44,442 nt of DNA from Porphyromonadaceae bacterium UBA7555 (GTDB lineage Bacteria; Bacteroidota; Bacteroidia; Bacteroidales; Muribaculaceae), in NCBI GenBank assembly GCA_002478045.1, contig DLLT01000058.1, positions 1-44,442 of the forward strand, written 5' to 3'. The translations under genes were made by a program, and so were the position numbers. Position 1 is the first letter of the stretch; each line of letters starts with the position of its first letter. Below, piece after piece: positions 25,351 through 35,075 of the stretch. A model generated the notes under the pieces. It was not told the DNA's origin. It saw only the letters and a program-made list of their open reading frames with translations, and did not search any database.

Positions 25351-25382
25351 CAAAGTTACGCATTTTGCCGCGTATAGGCAAA
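25351..25382 (-). promoter_or_regulatory. Consensus promoter of the two-domain oxidoreductase gene
   Basis: On the minus strand TTTG (25379-25382), 20 bases, TAACTTTG (25351-25358): an exact Bacteroidetes promoter in the 196-base gap after the CapK-like gene. Confidence 0.85.
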
Positions 25383-25470
25383 TTGGCGTTGAGTTTTGCC
25401 AAGCAGCAATAATAGCCTGAATAGTTCTAATGACCGTTATAGGCTTCGTATCCTATGGCGGCTGTGTCGT

Positions 25471-26886
25471 CTATGGGCGTTGAGATATAAGTATGCTCGA
25501 CGGGTCTTGTTCCTTGGCATTGTCGTGCGACAGGGCCGGATTGAGTATGTAGTTCAACACCGGCGTGAACTTGCCGTTGGGCATCAGTGTCAGGTGGTCA
25601 ACGATGTTGACTTTGACGTACTGTTCGCCGTCCATAACGTGCGCGGTTTCTCGGCGCATGTACTCGGCATCTTTATCGGAGAAATCTTTTCCGGGAATGA
25701 TGTCTACGGTTACGTATCCGGCATTGGTCTGTGTATATTGCAGGCCGTCGATGCGGCAGCATACGCCATGGTCAAGCAGTATTGCGGTCTCGGTTATGCG
25801 ACTACCATCGTGCTTGATGATGATGTTGTATGCGTGTCTCCCATCGATGCGGCCGAGCCACCTTTGGCAATAACCGTGATTGGTGAGAGCGATGCGCGAC
25901 AATTCGGCATAATCGTCTGTGCGATAGCGTATCAGGGGAAAGTATTTGTTATATAACGTTGAGCCTACCAATTCGCCGTATCCGCCGGGCGTGGTAATGT
26001 CGTTGCCGTTTTCGTCTATCAGTTCGGTGTACCCGTACTGTTCTTCAACCTTGTATTCTTGCCCGCCGTCATTACCGGCATAGATAAGTTTCTCGGTATG
26101 TCCGTATGTGAAGCTTACGCTCAGTCCGCATCCCTTGGTGAGGAACGCATAGGCCGCATCGGTGACCGGTTCGGATGTCAGCAGGGCGTACTTGATGAAC
26201 GAGGTGTCAAGACCCTGATCGCGGCACATTTGCATAAAGGCTAAGGCGACACGGGCGTAGGAGTATATCGTATTGATATGGTGGCGTCGCATCACGTGGT
26301 ATATCTGTGTCGTGTATTCTTGGTTGAGACGTGTGGAATCAAAGATGAATTCGCGCGTGACGGGGTTGACCTTGTAGATTTTGCCTTTGGGAATTTCGAT
26401 ACCGCGAATGGTGGCTCGCACATCGAAGTTCCAACCACAGCGCCGCCATATTCCTGTCGTGAACACCATTTCGGTAATATATCGGTTGGCCGGTATAATC
26501 ATGCGTAGGGGTTTGCTTGAAGTTCCGCTGGTCGTTTTCAGTACGGTTTTACCTAAATCGACGCCATCGGCGATGAAGTCGTCCCAATGTGCGTTTACTT
26601 CCTTTTTGTCGATGAATGCAAATTCGCGCTTGAATTGTTCGATGTCTTTAATGACCAAGCCTTTATATCGCTCACGATAGTATGGCACATTTGCGATGGC
26701 GTAGTTTACCATCTCTATTAGTCGTTGTTCGGGGTTTATTGTCGGCAACGATTGCTTGAATTTGCGATACCCAGGCCCGTATATGGATTCGTGTAACGGG
26801 TTCAACCTAAGCAGAGGAATGGTTATCCAGTTGGGGAGGTTGGAAATCCCGGTTTTGATAATGTCTGCAATGTGTGCTTTTGCCAT
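25471..26886 (-). CDS. CapK-like adenylate-forming enzyme of the polysaccharide locus
   Basis: The 471-residue protein belongs to the phenylacetate-CoA ligase/CapK branch of adenylate-forming enzymes. It shows the phosphate-binding loop TTSGTSSKP (118-126, versus TSGSTGxP in typical members), SFTYGHTEK, YGYTELIDENG, GELVGSTLYN and PLIRYRTDD with the GRIDGRHAYNI hinge. Such proteins activate a carboxylic acid as an acyl-adenylate. In capsule clusters they probably provide an acyl or amino-acyl substituent for the polymer (inference; no carrier protein is nearby). The gene follows the GT4 gene by 33 bases in the main operon. Confidence 0.85.
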   Translation of the reverse strand: MAKAHIADIIKTGISNLPNWITIPLLRLNPLHESIYGPGYRKFKQSLPTINPEQRLIEMVNYAIANVPYYRERYKGLVIKDIEQFKREFAFIDKKEVNAHWDDFIADGVDLGKTVLKTTSGTSSKPLRMIIPANRYITEMVFTTGIWRRCGWNFDVRATIRGIEIPKGKIYKVNPVTREFIFDSTRLNQEYTTQIYHVMRRHHINTIYSYARVALAFMQMCRDQGLDTSFIKYALLTSEPVTDAAYAFLTKGCGLSVSFTYGHTEKLIYAGNDGGQEYKVEEQYGYTELIDENGNDITTPGGYGELVGSTLYNKYFPLIRYRTDDYAELSRIALTNHGYCQRWLGRIDGRHAYNIIIKHDGSRITETAILLDHGVCCRIDGLQYTQTNAGYVTVDIIPGKDFSDKDAEYMRRETAHVMDGEQYVKVNIVDHLTLMPNGKFTPVLNYILNPALSHDNAKEQDPSSILISQRP

Positions 26887-26919
26887 AGGATGAATATGGG
26901 TGTGATTCTTGTTGTTCTA

Positions 26920-27975
26920 TTATTCGATTATTTGGGACAACTGCGACGAAATGCGTAGTGGAGAGAACATTTGCGATTTCTCTAGTGCGGCACGGCTTTG
27001 CCCGGCAATTAATCCCGGATTGTCGATATACTTGTCTATTGCGTGGGTCAATGCCGCTTTGTCTCCGGGCGTAAATAGTGTGCCTTCGACGCCGTCTGTG
27101 ACCACTTCGGGTATGCCGCCTACCGGAGTCGTTATGACCGGCATTGCGTAAGACATTGCTTCAAGAACAGATATTGGAAGTCCTTCATAATAGGACGGTA
27201 GTATAAGTATGTCTGTCGTTGATAATATCATGGATTTGGCGTCTCCGGATACCCAGCCTACAAACTTGACCATTTCATCAAGTTTGTTGTCTTTGATGAG
27301 GTTACGTACGCGATCTTCGTTCCATTGACCGCCGATGGTTAATGTGAGTTTGCCTCGCCATCGGTCGCGGTTGGCGGCGACTACGTCCAAGAGATCAAAA
27401 ATGCCTTTTTCTTTGTAGATATAGCCAAGATAGACCAAGGATATAGGTGCTCCGTCAGTATGCGGTTGTTTGGCCATTGTCGGCGTCGGAACAATGTTCA
27501 TCAATGTAACTGCGTTGGTGCACCCTAATACGTCTTGTGCGTATTTGGTCCATGCATCTGTCAGAAATACCACGTGGTGGCATTTCCTAAAGCATTTCAT
27601 ATAGTGCTCGGGTCCTTTTTTCGCTACATATTTGCGCAATTCACCTCCATGCATGTGGAATACAATTTTGTAGCCGAGCAAATGTCCGAAGTTTATAATT
27701 AAGCGTTTACGTGCCCATGATTTGCCATTGGCTCCATGTATGTCGAGGATCGTGTATGGTCTTAAAAGTTTGATAAAGGGAAGCGCGACCAAAGTCCGAA
27801 CAAAATTAAACAATCCCGGAATCAGTCCTCGTCGGCTGTTGGTGCTGATGAAGTGGAATGTCGGAAGTGTTTCGCGGTAGGCACGCAGTACAGACACGAT
27901 TCCTCCTCGTCCGTTTAAGTCCGGGCCGATAAACAATACTTTGTCGAATAATGTGCCAGATTTCTGTTTAGCCAT
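26920..27975 (-). CDS. GT4-family glycosyltransferase
   Basis: The 351-residue product is a GT-B glycosyltransferase. The N-terminal half starts with GPDLNGRGGIVSVLRAYRE; the C-terminal half carries the nucleotide-sugar pocket with YLGYIYKEKGIFDLLDVVA and the EX7E motif in YYEGLPISVLEAMSYAMPVI, followed by GGIPEVV. It would add one sugar to the lipid-linked repeat unit on the cytoplasmic face. The donor and acceptor cannot be read from the sequence. It lies 20 bases after the other GT4 gene. Confidence 0.9.
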   Translation of the reverse strand: MAKQKSGTLFDKVLFIGPDLNGRGGIVSVLRAYRETLPTFHFISTNSRRGLIPGLFNFVRTLVALPFIKLLRPYTILDIHGANGKSWARKRLIINFGHLLGYKIVFHMHGGELRKYVAKKGPEHYMKCFRKCHHVVFLTDAWTKYAQDVLGCTNAVTLMNIVPTPTMAKQPHTDGAPISLVYLGYIYKEKGIFDLLDVVAANRDRWRGKLTLTIGGQWNEDRVRNLIKDNKLDEMVKFVGWVSGDAKSMILSTTDILILPSYYEGLPISVLEAMSYAMPVITTPVGGIPEVVTDGVEGTLFTPGDKAALTHAIDKYIDNPGLIAGQSRAALEKSQMFSPLRISSQLSQIIE

Positions 27976-27995
27976 AGCATGTGGATTGAGCGCAA

Positions 27996-29054
27996 TTAAT
28001 TGTCCCGGTTTAACAACCTGTGATACTCTTGGATATAGTGCGCGGCAGTGGCATCAATGCTGAAATTATCCCGAGCATAATCGTAGGCTGCACCTTTTGC
28101 GTTGGCGCTGAATTGTTTGTAATTGTCCATAACGGAAGCGATGGCACGAGCCAGGTCTTCCGGGTCTTCGGGCTTGCATAGCAGACCATAGCGGTTGTCC
28201 ATGAGTATCTCGGCCGGGCCGTCTACGTTGGTCGCCACTACAGGAATCTTGGCAGCCATGGACTCAATGAGTGTCAAGCCGAAGCCCTCGTAGCGAGAGG
28301 GCATGGCTCCGAGGTGGTAGGCGCAAAGGTTTTTGTATATGTATTCGCGGCTTTTACGCCCGAGGACGTGTATACGGTCGCTGACGCCGAGACGTGCGGA
28401 TAGTTCGTCTATGGTTTGCTTATCGTAAGGTTCGCCGATAAAGTCTACTGAAACACTGCGCCCTTTCTTAGTTAGGATGGCAACGGCTTCAGTCATAATG
28501 TCCTGGCCTTTGATGCTGCAATCCAGACGTCCGGTTTGGACTATGCGTAAAGTGTCGCCGTTAGTGTATGGCTTAGGATTGCTATTTATATCGTCAAAAT
28601 CTATGCCGTTGAGGATGACTTCGGAAATTATTCCTTGACGGGCTTCAAGGTCATCGGCAACAGCTTGTGAGATGGAGAAAATCTTATCTAAATTTGTGTA
28701 ATTGCGAATATTGATGCCTGGACAGTGGACTGTGCCAACGCGTATCGTTTTCTTGAACAATGGCGCAATCTTGGCTGCCTGCTCGTTGTGGAAATGTATA
28801 ATGTCGGGGCGCAGACGTTTGACACATACATATAGACGTAGAAGATATAGAGGATTATGTGACCCTTCCGGACGATGTATGAACCGCACATTTATTTTTT
28901 TGTCAATGCTGTTAACTATCTCTTGTTCATAGATGTTGTTGACGATAACTATTGAGACATTGTGTCCCATACTGGCTTGGCATCGCGCAATGTCGAGGAG
29001 CATAAGTTCGGTGCCGCCGGTATTTAGTGAGCATATTATGTGTACAATATTCAT
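27996..29054 (-). CDS. GT4-family glycosyltransferase
   Basis: This 352-residue GT-B enzyme opens with the glycine turn HIICSLNTGGTELMLLDIAR and has DIIHFHNEQAA in the acceptor domain. The donor domain has RIVQTGRLDCSIKGQDIM, the EX7E motif in RYEGFGLTLIESMAAKIPVV and VDGPAEIL. It is one of only two glycosyltransferases in the locus, so with a priming enzyme elsewhere the repeat unit is probably three sugars or slightly more (inference). It follows the acyltransferase gene by 12 bases. Confidence 0.92.
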   Translation of the reverse strand: MNIVHIICSLNTGGTELMLLDIARCQASMGHNVSIVIVNNIYEQEIVNSIDKKINVRFIHRPEGSHNPLYLLRLYVCVKRLRPDIIHFHNEQAAKIAPLFKKTIRVGTVHCPGINIRNYTNLDKIFSISQAVADDLEARQGIISEVILNGIDFDDINSNPKPYTNGDTLRIVQTGRLDCSIKGQDIMTEAVAILTKKGRSVSVDFIGEPYDKQTIDELSARLGVSDRIHVLGRKSREYIYKNLCAYHLGAMPSRYEGFGLTLIESMAAKIPVVATNVDGPAEILMDNRYGLLCKPEDPEDLARAIASVMDNYKQFSANAKGAAYDYARDNFSIDATAAHYIQEYHRLLNRDN

Positions 29055-29066
29055 AATACGGCAAAA

Positions 29067-29633
29067 TCAGATGGTGTTAAGCAATGAGTTGTCGCTTCCA
29101 TTATAATTAATAACCTTGGCCGGAATACCGACTGCGGTGGAATGCGGGGGGATGTCTTTTGTGACTACGGCATTGGCTCCGATTGCGCAGTTATCCCCAA
29201 TCGTTACCGGTCCGATTATCTTTGCGCCGGAGCCGATATATACATTATCACCAATAACAGGATGGCCTTGTTTGCGCGTGGTGGCTGCAACACCTATGGT
29301 GACACATTGGCTGAGGTTGCAGTTGCGTCCGATATGCGCAGTTGATGCGACAACGATTCCTCCAAAATGCCCGATATATAACCCCGGCCCGATTTCTGTT
29401 TTCGGCTTAATGTCCATCCCGAATTTGTATCTGTAATGTAATTGTATGATCTTGGCTAATTTGCTCCCGATGCCTGAACCTTTTGATAGGCGAAGCCATA
29501 CAGAGAATCTGAACCCCGGAGCTTTTAGATACATTTTACAAAATGCTCTGAAGCCGGTTGATCCGGAATATCTGTATAGGTCTGATTTGATGAGTGCTCG
29601 TTTGTTCATAATTGTATAAGTGTCAATATTCAT
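29067..29633 (-). CDS. Left-handed beta-helix acyltransferase (serine acetyltransferase-like)
   Basis: The 188-residue protein has an N-terminal helical part (about 20-70, FRAFCKMYLKAPGFRFSVWL) and hexapeptide repeats from about 80: IGPGLYIGHFGGIVV, IGRNCNLSQCVTIG, IGDNVYIGSGAKIIG, IGDNCAIGANAVV, ending in GIPAKVI. It resembles CysE/WcaF-type trimeric acetyltransferases. In a capsule locus O-acetylation of a sugar is more likely than serine acetylation. A second in-frame ATG eight codons in (MNKRALIKSDLYRY) is an equally plausible start. Confidence 0.9.
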   Translation of the reverse strand: MNIDTYTIMNKRALIKSDLYRYSGSTGFRAFCKMYLKAPGFRFSVWLRLSKGSGIGSKLAKIIQLHYRYKFGMDIKPKTEIGPGLYIGHFGGIVVASTAHIGRNCNLSQCVTIGVAATTRKQGHPVIGDNVYIGSGAKIIGPVTIGDNCAIGANAVVTKDIPPHSTAVGIPAKVINYNGSDNSLLNTI

Positions 29634-29648
29634 AGGTCGTTTGATGTA

Positions 29649-31163
29649 TTATGTGAGGTCTCGTTGATTACTTCTATCTGCTGAAGTTTTTAATCGGCCC
29701 CACACTTCGTCTTTATTGGCAAGCAGTACGGCTGCGTATGTCAGGCCCATAAGCAGCAATCCGGTGGTTTGGTTCCATCCCATTGTTCCGCCAAGTCCGA
29801 CAATAAATACAAATACCATCACCGAAAGATAATATTTGCTGTATTTAAGCTTTCGTATCACCACGTAAAGCCAGATAAAAAATATCAAGTGGATGATAAG
29901 TCCTATATAGCCGATGGTGAGGAATACTTGTAATGGCGAAATCTCGATACCGGTAGCGACTTCGATGTTGCGTTCCACATCGGTATAGTATTCGTTCTCA
30001 ATGATGTACTTGGTGTTTTTAGTCAGTTCGGGATGCAGAAATCCGAGCCCGGTCCATTGTTTGTCGTACTTGTACAGCAGTTCAAGTTTGGGGAGAGCTT
30101 GCCCGATACGACCGGAGCCGGCTTCTGAAAGATCTTCATCGTCTTTGGCTTCATCGAGTACAAAAATCTGATCTAATGAAGACTTTATACGCAGGGTGGA
30201 CTCGTTATTCTCCGGATCTATAGGCATTGTGCTGTCGACCATATATCCTACTGTGAGTAATAATACGGCTGCGATGGCATAGCCTAATGTGCGCCCTGTC
30301 TTGACTTGGAAGAACATAAGGCACAGTGCTATGGCAAGAATTACGGTGAATGTCTTGGACGCCAGCAATGCCACAAGTATTATGAGCCAATGATACCATT
30401 GAATGCGGTAGCGGTTGGCTATGGGCCAAATCACGAGCCCGATAAGGAAGAGCCCGGGGGGGTATTTGCGCGGAAAGTTGCCGAAACCGTAGTATGTCGG
30501 GTCATTGAATGTCGAGATGCCTTCGCCTGCGATATAGGACTTCGGGATAAGTATATGGGCACAAAGAACATATCCGTCTATGGCGTAGAAGGCGCAGACG
30601 ATGATGACATAAGGGAAGAGGCGTCGCAGAAATTCTTCCATATCGAAATCGCGCCCGGCAAAAAGCATCAACGGTACGATGAAGTATATAAAGCCTAAGT
30701 AGTAGCGTATCAGACGAATTTGTACGCTCATACTTTCTTCGGAGAAGGAGGCTAATATGATGATGGCGGCGGCGTATAACAAGAGTCCGAACAGTACTTT
30801 ACGCACCAATGGTGGCTTGCGGTACGCGGCTATACCTATCAGCGAGGCCAACAGCATCAAGTCATCGGTCTTGAAAGGCAGCGTACCTTCGCCGATAAGA
30901 GCGTATCCGCCGAAGAATATGGTCAATTGTATGGCTGCGTCATAATGATCCTTGCGCAACGAGCGTATTAGGATTAGCGGGACAAAGAGGTAGGCCGGAG
31001 GAAATTTAAGACCCATCATCGACATACACAGCAGGAACAGCAGGGCGTTAATCCAATGTCGGCGCTCGACTTGGATATAGGGCTTCTTGGCGTCTGCCGT
31101 TACCGGCTTGTCATCAGAAATTTGCAATGCTTGTGCCTGTATGTCGTGCGATATCGTCGTCAT
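29649..31163 (-). CDS. Wzy-like polysaccharide polymerase (O-antigen ligase/polymerase family)
   Basis: The 504-residue integral membrane protein has about 10-12 hydrophobic segments, with long soluble loops at about 205-225 (IPKSYIAGEGISTFNDPTYY) and about 335-395 (acidic, with EAGSGRIGQALPKLELLYKY), as in Wzy polymerases and WaaL ligases where the large periplasmic loop carries catalytic residues. Position after a flippase and before glycosyltransferases supports polymerase. Its start overlaps the Wzx stop by 4 bases. Sequence identity in this family is low, so assignment is by topology and context. Confidence 0.82.
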   Translation of the reverse strand: MTTISHDIQAQALQISDDKPVTADAKKPYIQVERRHWINALLFLLCMSMMGLKFPPAYLFVPLILIRSLRKDHYDAAIQLTIFFGGYALIGEGTLPFKTDDLMLLASLIGIAAYRKPPLVRKVLFGLLLYAAAIIILASFSEESMSVQIRLIRYYLGFIYFIVPLMLFAGRDFDMEEFLRRLFPYVIIVCAFYAIDGYVLCAHILIPKSYIAGEGISTFNDPTYYGFGNFPRKYPPGLFLIGLVIWPIANRYRIQWYHWLIILVALLASKTFTVILAIALCLMFFQVKTGRTLGYAIAAVLLLTVGYMVDSTMPIDPENNESTLRIKSSLDQIFVLDEAKDDEDLSEAGSGRIGQALPKLELLYKYDKQWTGLGFLHPELTKNTKYIIENEYYTDVERNIEVATGIEISPLQVFLTIGYIGLIIHLIFFIWLYVVIRKLKYSKYYLSVMVFVFIVGLGGTMGWNQTTGLLLMGLTYAAVLLANKDEVWGRLKTSADRSNQRDLT

Positions 31164-32620
31164 TTCTCCGAGGTGTTAGGTGTGGAACGACGGTGTAGGA
31201 TTTTGACCGAAATCCAGTCGCATAAGGTGTTGTAATAAGGTGGGCGCAGCACGGCACAGACGCCGAAGAAGGCTGCGACAAAGGTCACGCAAAGCAATAT
31301 TCCGTTCACTAAGGCCGGGACGTGCATATACCAAGTCCAGGCGATGGCGACACTGATGCCGAAGGCCAGTGCCGGCACCGAGCAGGCGTGTAGCAGTTCG
31401 ATGAGCATCAAACGAATGCCGAAGCCCATGATACGCTTGTAATAATATGCGTGAACGATGCACATGACCACGGCGGCCACGGCTTGCGTCAGCGCGATGG
31501 CGATGATGCCTTTGCGGAAGAATATAGCGAGCAACCCAAGTTGCAATACTACTTGGATGAATGTTAAGTCGCGTACCAAACGAGTGCGGTCATAGACCTT
31601 CATAATGGTCTGGTAGAAGTATTTCATCGAGGCGCAAATGCCGTAGATGATGAGAATGCGGAAGATGGGTACGGCTGCATCCCATTTGCTGCCGTATAAG
31701 ACGTTGAATGCCGGCCAAGATACCAGCAGCAGGAATACACCGATGGTGACGTTGAGCGTCCATAGACGTGCGCGCATTTGGGAGCACAATTCGCGGCGCT
31801 TATCGTGCTGCGGCTCGTTGGCCAGGACGGCGAAGAAAGGCCAATTGAACACAGATTCGGTGATGCCGTACGGCACTTCTTCGAGTTTTTGGCCTTGCGA
31901 GTATATGCCTGAGGCTGCCGGTGATACGGCCTTGCCCAAGACGAGCGCATTGACGTTGCGACCGATTTGTGTGGCCACGAATGCCAGCATAAGGTGGACG
32001 CCGTAGCCGAACATTTCTTTGAACGAGTCGCGGTAGAAAGCAATGCGCGGCATCCAGCGACTGACTATGACGTAGTATACAAATAGGAAAAAGCCGAGGA
32101 AAATTTGTGTCGACACCAGTCCCCAGTATCCGTAGCCCATCAGGATTAGGACGATGCCGACGGCGAGGGCGGTGATGGTGGCGCTGAGGCGGACGATGCA
32201 CATGTGCTTCATGTCCAGGTTTTTACGCATGCGGGTTTCTTGCGTGAAGCTGAGGGTCTGGAAGAAGAAGCATACGGCGATGGCGTACATGATGTACTCG
32301 ATTTGAGGCCGCTCGAAGAACAACGACAACGGGTAGGCTGTGGCCGCAAATACGATGGCAAAGAATAATCCGAAGGCGCCGTTGAATACGAATACGGTGG
32401 AGTAGTCGCGCTCGGTGGGCTCGGCTTTGTGGATTAGGCCGTCGGACATACCGCAGCCGCTAAGGTTTTGGGCTATGGCGGTGAATATGGCGACCATAGC
32501 CAACAACCCGAAGTCGTCGGGTGTCAGCAGTCGCGCCATAATGATATTGCCGGTGAAGGTGATCACCGAGTTGCATACGCGGTCTATGGCGCTCCATTTA
32601 TATACTCCTTTGGCGGACAT
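31160..32620 (-). CDS. Wzx-like polysaccharide flippase (PST family)
   Basis: The 486-residue protein has 12-14 predicted helices and the polysaccharide-transporter signature at its N-terminus: KWSAIDRVCNSVITF, then ARLLTPDDFGLLAMV. Further motifs are SDGLIHKAEPTERDYSTVF and IGRNVNALVLGK. PST flippases move lipid-linked repeat units across the inner membrane for Wzy to polymerise. The neighbouring Wzy, Wzc and Wza homologues complete the pathway. The stop codon overlaps the polymerase start. Confidence 0.92.
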   Translation of the reverse strand: MSAKGVYKWSAIDRVCNSVITFTGNIIMARLLTPDDFGLLAMVAIFTAIAQNLSGCGMSDGLIHKAEPTERDYSTVFVFNGAFGLFFAIVFAATAYPLSLFFERPQIEYIMYAIAVCFFFQTLSFTQETRMRKNLDMKHMCIVRLSATITALAVGIVLILMGYGYWGLVSTQIFLGFFLFVYYVIVSRWMPRIAFYRDSFKEMFGYGVHLMLAFVATQIGRNVNALVLGKAVSPAASGIYSQGQKLEEVPYGITESVFNWPFFAVLANEPQHDKRRELCSQMRARLWTLNVTIGVFLLLVSWPAFNVLYGSKWDAAVPIFRILIIYGICASMKYFYQTIMKVYDRTRLVRDLTFIQVVLQLGLLAIFFRKGIIAIALTQAVAAVVMCIVHAYYYKRIMGFGIRLMLIELLHACSVPALAFGISVAIAWTWYMHVPALVNGILLCVTFVAAFFGVCAVLRPPYYNTLCDWISVKILHRRSTPNTSEK

Positions 32621-32648
32621 TGGCAGTACGGTGTATGCGGAGCGTGTC

Positions 32649-34979
32649 TTATCGGCGTGTAATGCGTTGCCAGAGGTTGCGTTTCTTATGCGTTTTATTT
32701 GTGCCGTAGCCGTAGCCGTAGCCTTTGTGTGCCGTGGTGCCGTTGACTACGAGCGACATCTTGCGCAGACGTTTTTCATAGTAAATGCTGTTGATGAACT
32801 GGATGTCGCGCAGGGTGGTGTAGTTGGCTCGGCATACGTATATTGTTGCGTCGGAGATGCGAGCCAGGTTAAATGTGTCGCTGACCATACCTACGGGAGC
32901 GGTGTCTACGATGATATAGTCGTAGCGTTTGCGTAGTTCGTCAAAGAGTTGGTCGACGGCTTCGCCGGTGAGCAGTTCGCCCGGATTGGGCGGAATGGGG
33001 CCGGCAACGATGATGTCATAGTTGGGCATCAGCGGTTCGCGTATGATCAGGTCGTCTACGGCGATGGACGGGTCGGACAGATACTGTGTCACGCCGGTGT
33101 GCGGCGGCAGGGGCAGGTACTTGGCCAGTTGCGGGTTGCGGATATCCATACCGATGAGCAGTACTCGTTTGTTTTGCAACGCCAGTGATGCGGCCAGGTT
33201 GATAGATATGAATGATTTGCCTTCGCCCGAGCTGGTTGAAGTCATCAGAATGACTTTATCATCGGCGGCGGAGAGCATAAATTGCAGGTTGGAGCGTATC
33301 AGTCGGAACAACTCGCTGGTGGACGAGGTGTCGTGGCTGCTTACCACAAGTTGATCTCCGCTGTTGTCGGTGCACATTTCGCCCAATACGGGAATGTCGG
33401 TGAGAGCTTCGACTTCGGCGCGTGACTCAAACTTGTTGCGCATCAGTTTCTTGAGATACAATATCACGGGCGGGAAGCACAGGCCGAGCAGGATGGCTAT
33501 GGCGAGTATCATCTTTTTGCCCATACCTACGGGTTCGCTGAGCGTATATGCGTTGTCTATAACCTGACCCTTGGGTACGGAATTGGCAAGGAGCATAGCT
33601 GTCTCTTCGCGGCGCTGGAGCAGGAACAGATAGAGTTGTTGCTTGACTTCCTGTTGGCGTTTGAGGTTGAGGAAGGTGCGCTCTTGCGTTGGGACGTTGC
33701 CCAGGTGGCCTTGGGCTTTGTTGTACTGGACCTGGAGGTCGCGTACGCCGATCAGCGAGTTTTGGTATGCGCGGTCAAGGCTGGTGTTGATGCTGGCGCG
33801 CATGGCGTCTATTTGCTCGGTGAGCGACTTGAGCGCTACGTTATTTGCTTTGGCGTTGGTGAGTAGGCTAATGCGGCGCAGTATCAGTTGGTTGTAGGTG
33901 CTGATGCTGCTGCCTACACCCGAGATTTCGCTGCCGGTAGGAATGAGATCGTAAGCCTTTTCGGGGTCGCGGAGGAAGTCGCGGGTTATGCGGATGATTT
34001 CGTTTTCAGTCTGTGCGGATATAAGTGCGCGTTCGGCGTTGCCCTTGATGCCCATATTGTAAGATGTTTCCGTACCTACGTCTACGATGCCTTGACTTTG
34101 CTTATAGATTTGGATGTCAGCTTCGGAGGCGTTGAGCGAGTCGGATATCAGTGCGAGACGTTGGTCGATGAAGGCTGCGGTCTTTTCGTTCTGACGATTT
34201 TTTTCGGCGATACCGCGGTCGTTATACTGGGTGATGATTGCGTTGAGGACGTCTCGGCCATATTGATCGTCTGTAGAGATGATGCTGAGCGCGATTACGT
34301 TGGATTTCTTGGAAGCGATGGAGGACTTGACTTCTGTGGCGAGGTTTTCGGCGGCTACATCGTATCCGGTGACATATATTGTCGTATTGACGTCTCTGCC
34401 TGCGGGGTAATCTTTGGTACGGTCAACGACGAAGGATCCGTATTTGGTCTTGAGCGTGGCCGGGAGTTTTTGGCCTTCGTATTCGCCAATTTTTTTGCCG
34501 GATGCCTTGACGGTGATGTCTGCAACGCCGTCGGCGCGTACTTCTGTATCAAAGGTCACTGTCGTCAGCAGCGTGTCCACGATACCCGGGGCGGGGTATA
34601 CCTCCACGGGGAATTTCTTGTACTTAAAGGTCTTGGACAGCAGTCCGGTCTTGACTACGTGTGTCCGGTAAGTGCCCAAGTCGCGAGCTACATCGCGCAG
34701 CACCGTGTGCGAATTGATGACGAAGATTTCATCCTCGACGTAACCGCTCGATCCGAAGAGGTCGCCCAGTCCGCCGAAGCTGGACATACCCTTGCCTTCT
34801 TCCTGCGAAATGAGTACGTTGGCATGGATCTCGTACTTAGGCTTGGAAATCTTGATGAATACTACGGCTACCAGTCCGCAAATCATTACGGAGATCAGAA
34901 ACCAGTGCCATTTTTTTGCGTATGTGGACAGCAGTCCTTTGATGTCAATAAATTCCGAGTTTTGGTTGTTTTTTGCCAT
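32649..34979 (-). CDS. Wzc-like polysaccharide co-polymerase / bacterial tyrosine autokinase
   Basis: From the ATG at 34979 the product has 776 residues. It has a Wzz chain-length domain with two membrane helices (about 28-48 and 500-520) enclosing a long periplasmic coiled-coil region. A cytoplasmic BY-kinase follows with Walker A SGEGKSFISIN (about 584-595), Walker A' VLLIGMDIRNP (about 606-616) and Walker B YIIVDTAPVG (about 688-697). The C-terminal tyrosine cluster is short: Y754, Y756, Y758 in GYGYGYG, followed by a basic tail. It controls polymer length and export. An upstream ATG at 35033 would add 18 residues without a coding look and is not preferred. Confidence 0.93.
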   Translation of the reverse strand: MAKNNQNSEFIDIKGLLSTYAKKWHWFLISVMICGLVAVVFIKISKPKYEIHANVLISQEEGKGMSSFGGLGDLFGSSGYVEDEIFVINSHTVLRDVARDLGTYRTHVVKTGLLSKTFKYKKFPVEVYPAPGIVDTLLTTVTFDTEVRADGVADITVKASGKKIGEYEGQKLPATLKTKYGSFVVDRTKDYPAGRDVNTTIYVTGYDVAAENLATEVKSSIASKKSNVIALSIISTDDQYGRDVLNAIITQYNDRGIAEKNRQNEKTAAFIDQRLALISDSLNASEADIQIYKQSQGIVDVGTETSYNMGIKGNAERALISAQTENEIIRITRDFLRDPEKAYDLIPTGSEISGVGSSISTYNQLILRRISLLTNAKANNVALKSLTEQIDAMRASINTSLDRAYQNSLIGVRDLQVQYNKAQGHLGNVPTQERTFLNLKRQQEVKQQLYLFLLQRREETAMLLANSVPKGQVIDNAYTLSEPVGMGKKMILAIAILLGLCFPPVILYLKKLMRNKFESRAEVEALTDIPVLGEMCTDNSGDQLVVSSHDTSSTSELFRLIRSNLQFMLSAADDKVILMTSTSSGEGKSFISINLAASLALQNKRVLLIGMDIRNPQLAKYLPLPPHTGVTQYLSDPSIAVDDLIIREPLMPNYDIIVAGPIPPNPGELLTGEAVDQLFDELRKRYDYIIVDTAPVGMVSDTFNLARISDATIYVCRANYTTLRDIQFINSIYYEKRLRKMSLVVNGTTAHKGYGYGYGTNKTHKKRNLWQRITRR

Positions 34980-35075
34980 AACCGACGGTGAGGAGAAGGG
35001 TGTGTAGGTGTTTTTTCGTAATATAATGTGCAAGGTGGGGTAAGACGCGTCTTACTCGAAAATATGTCTCACTTG

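Noticed and set aside
33888..34991. Plus-strand frame of 367 codons opposite the wzc-like gene
   Set aside because: Antisense shadow of a well-supported gene; its composition (V/G/D/Y-rich) is typical of reverse-frame translation here.
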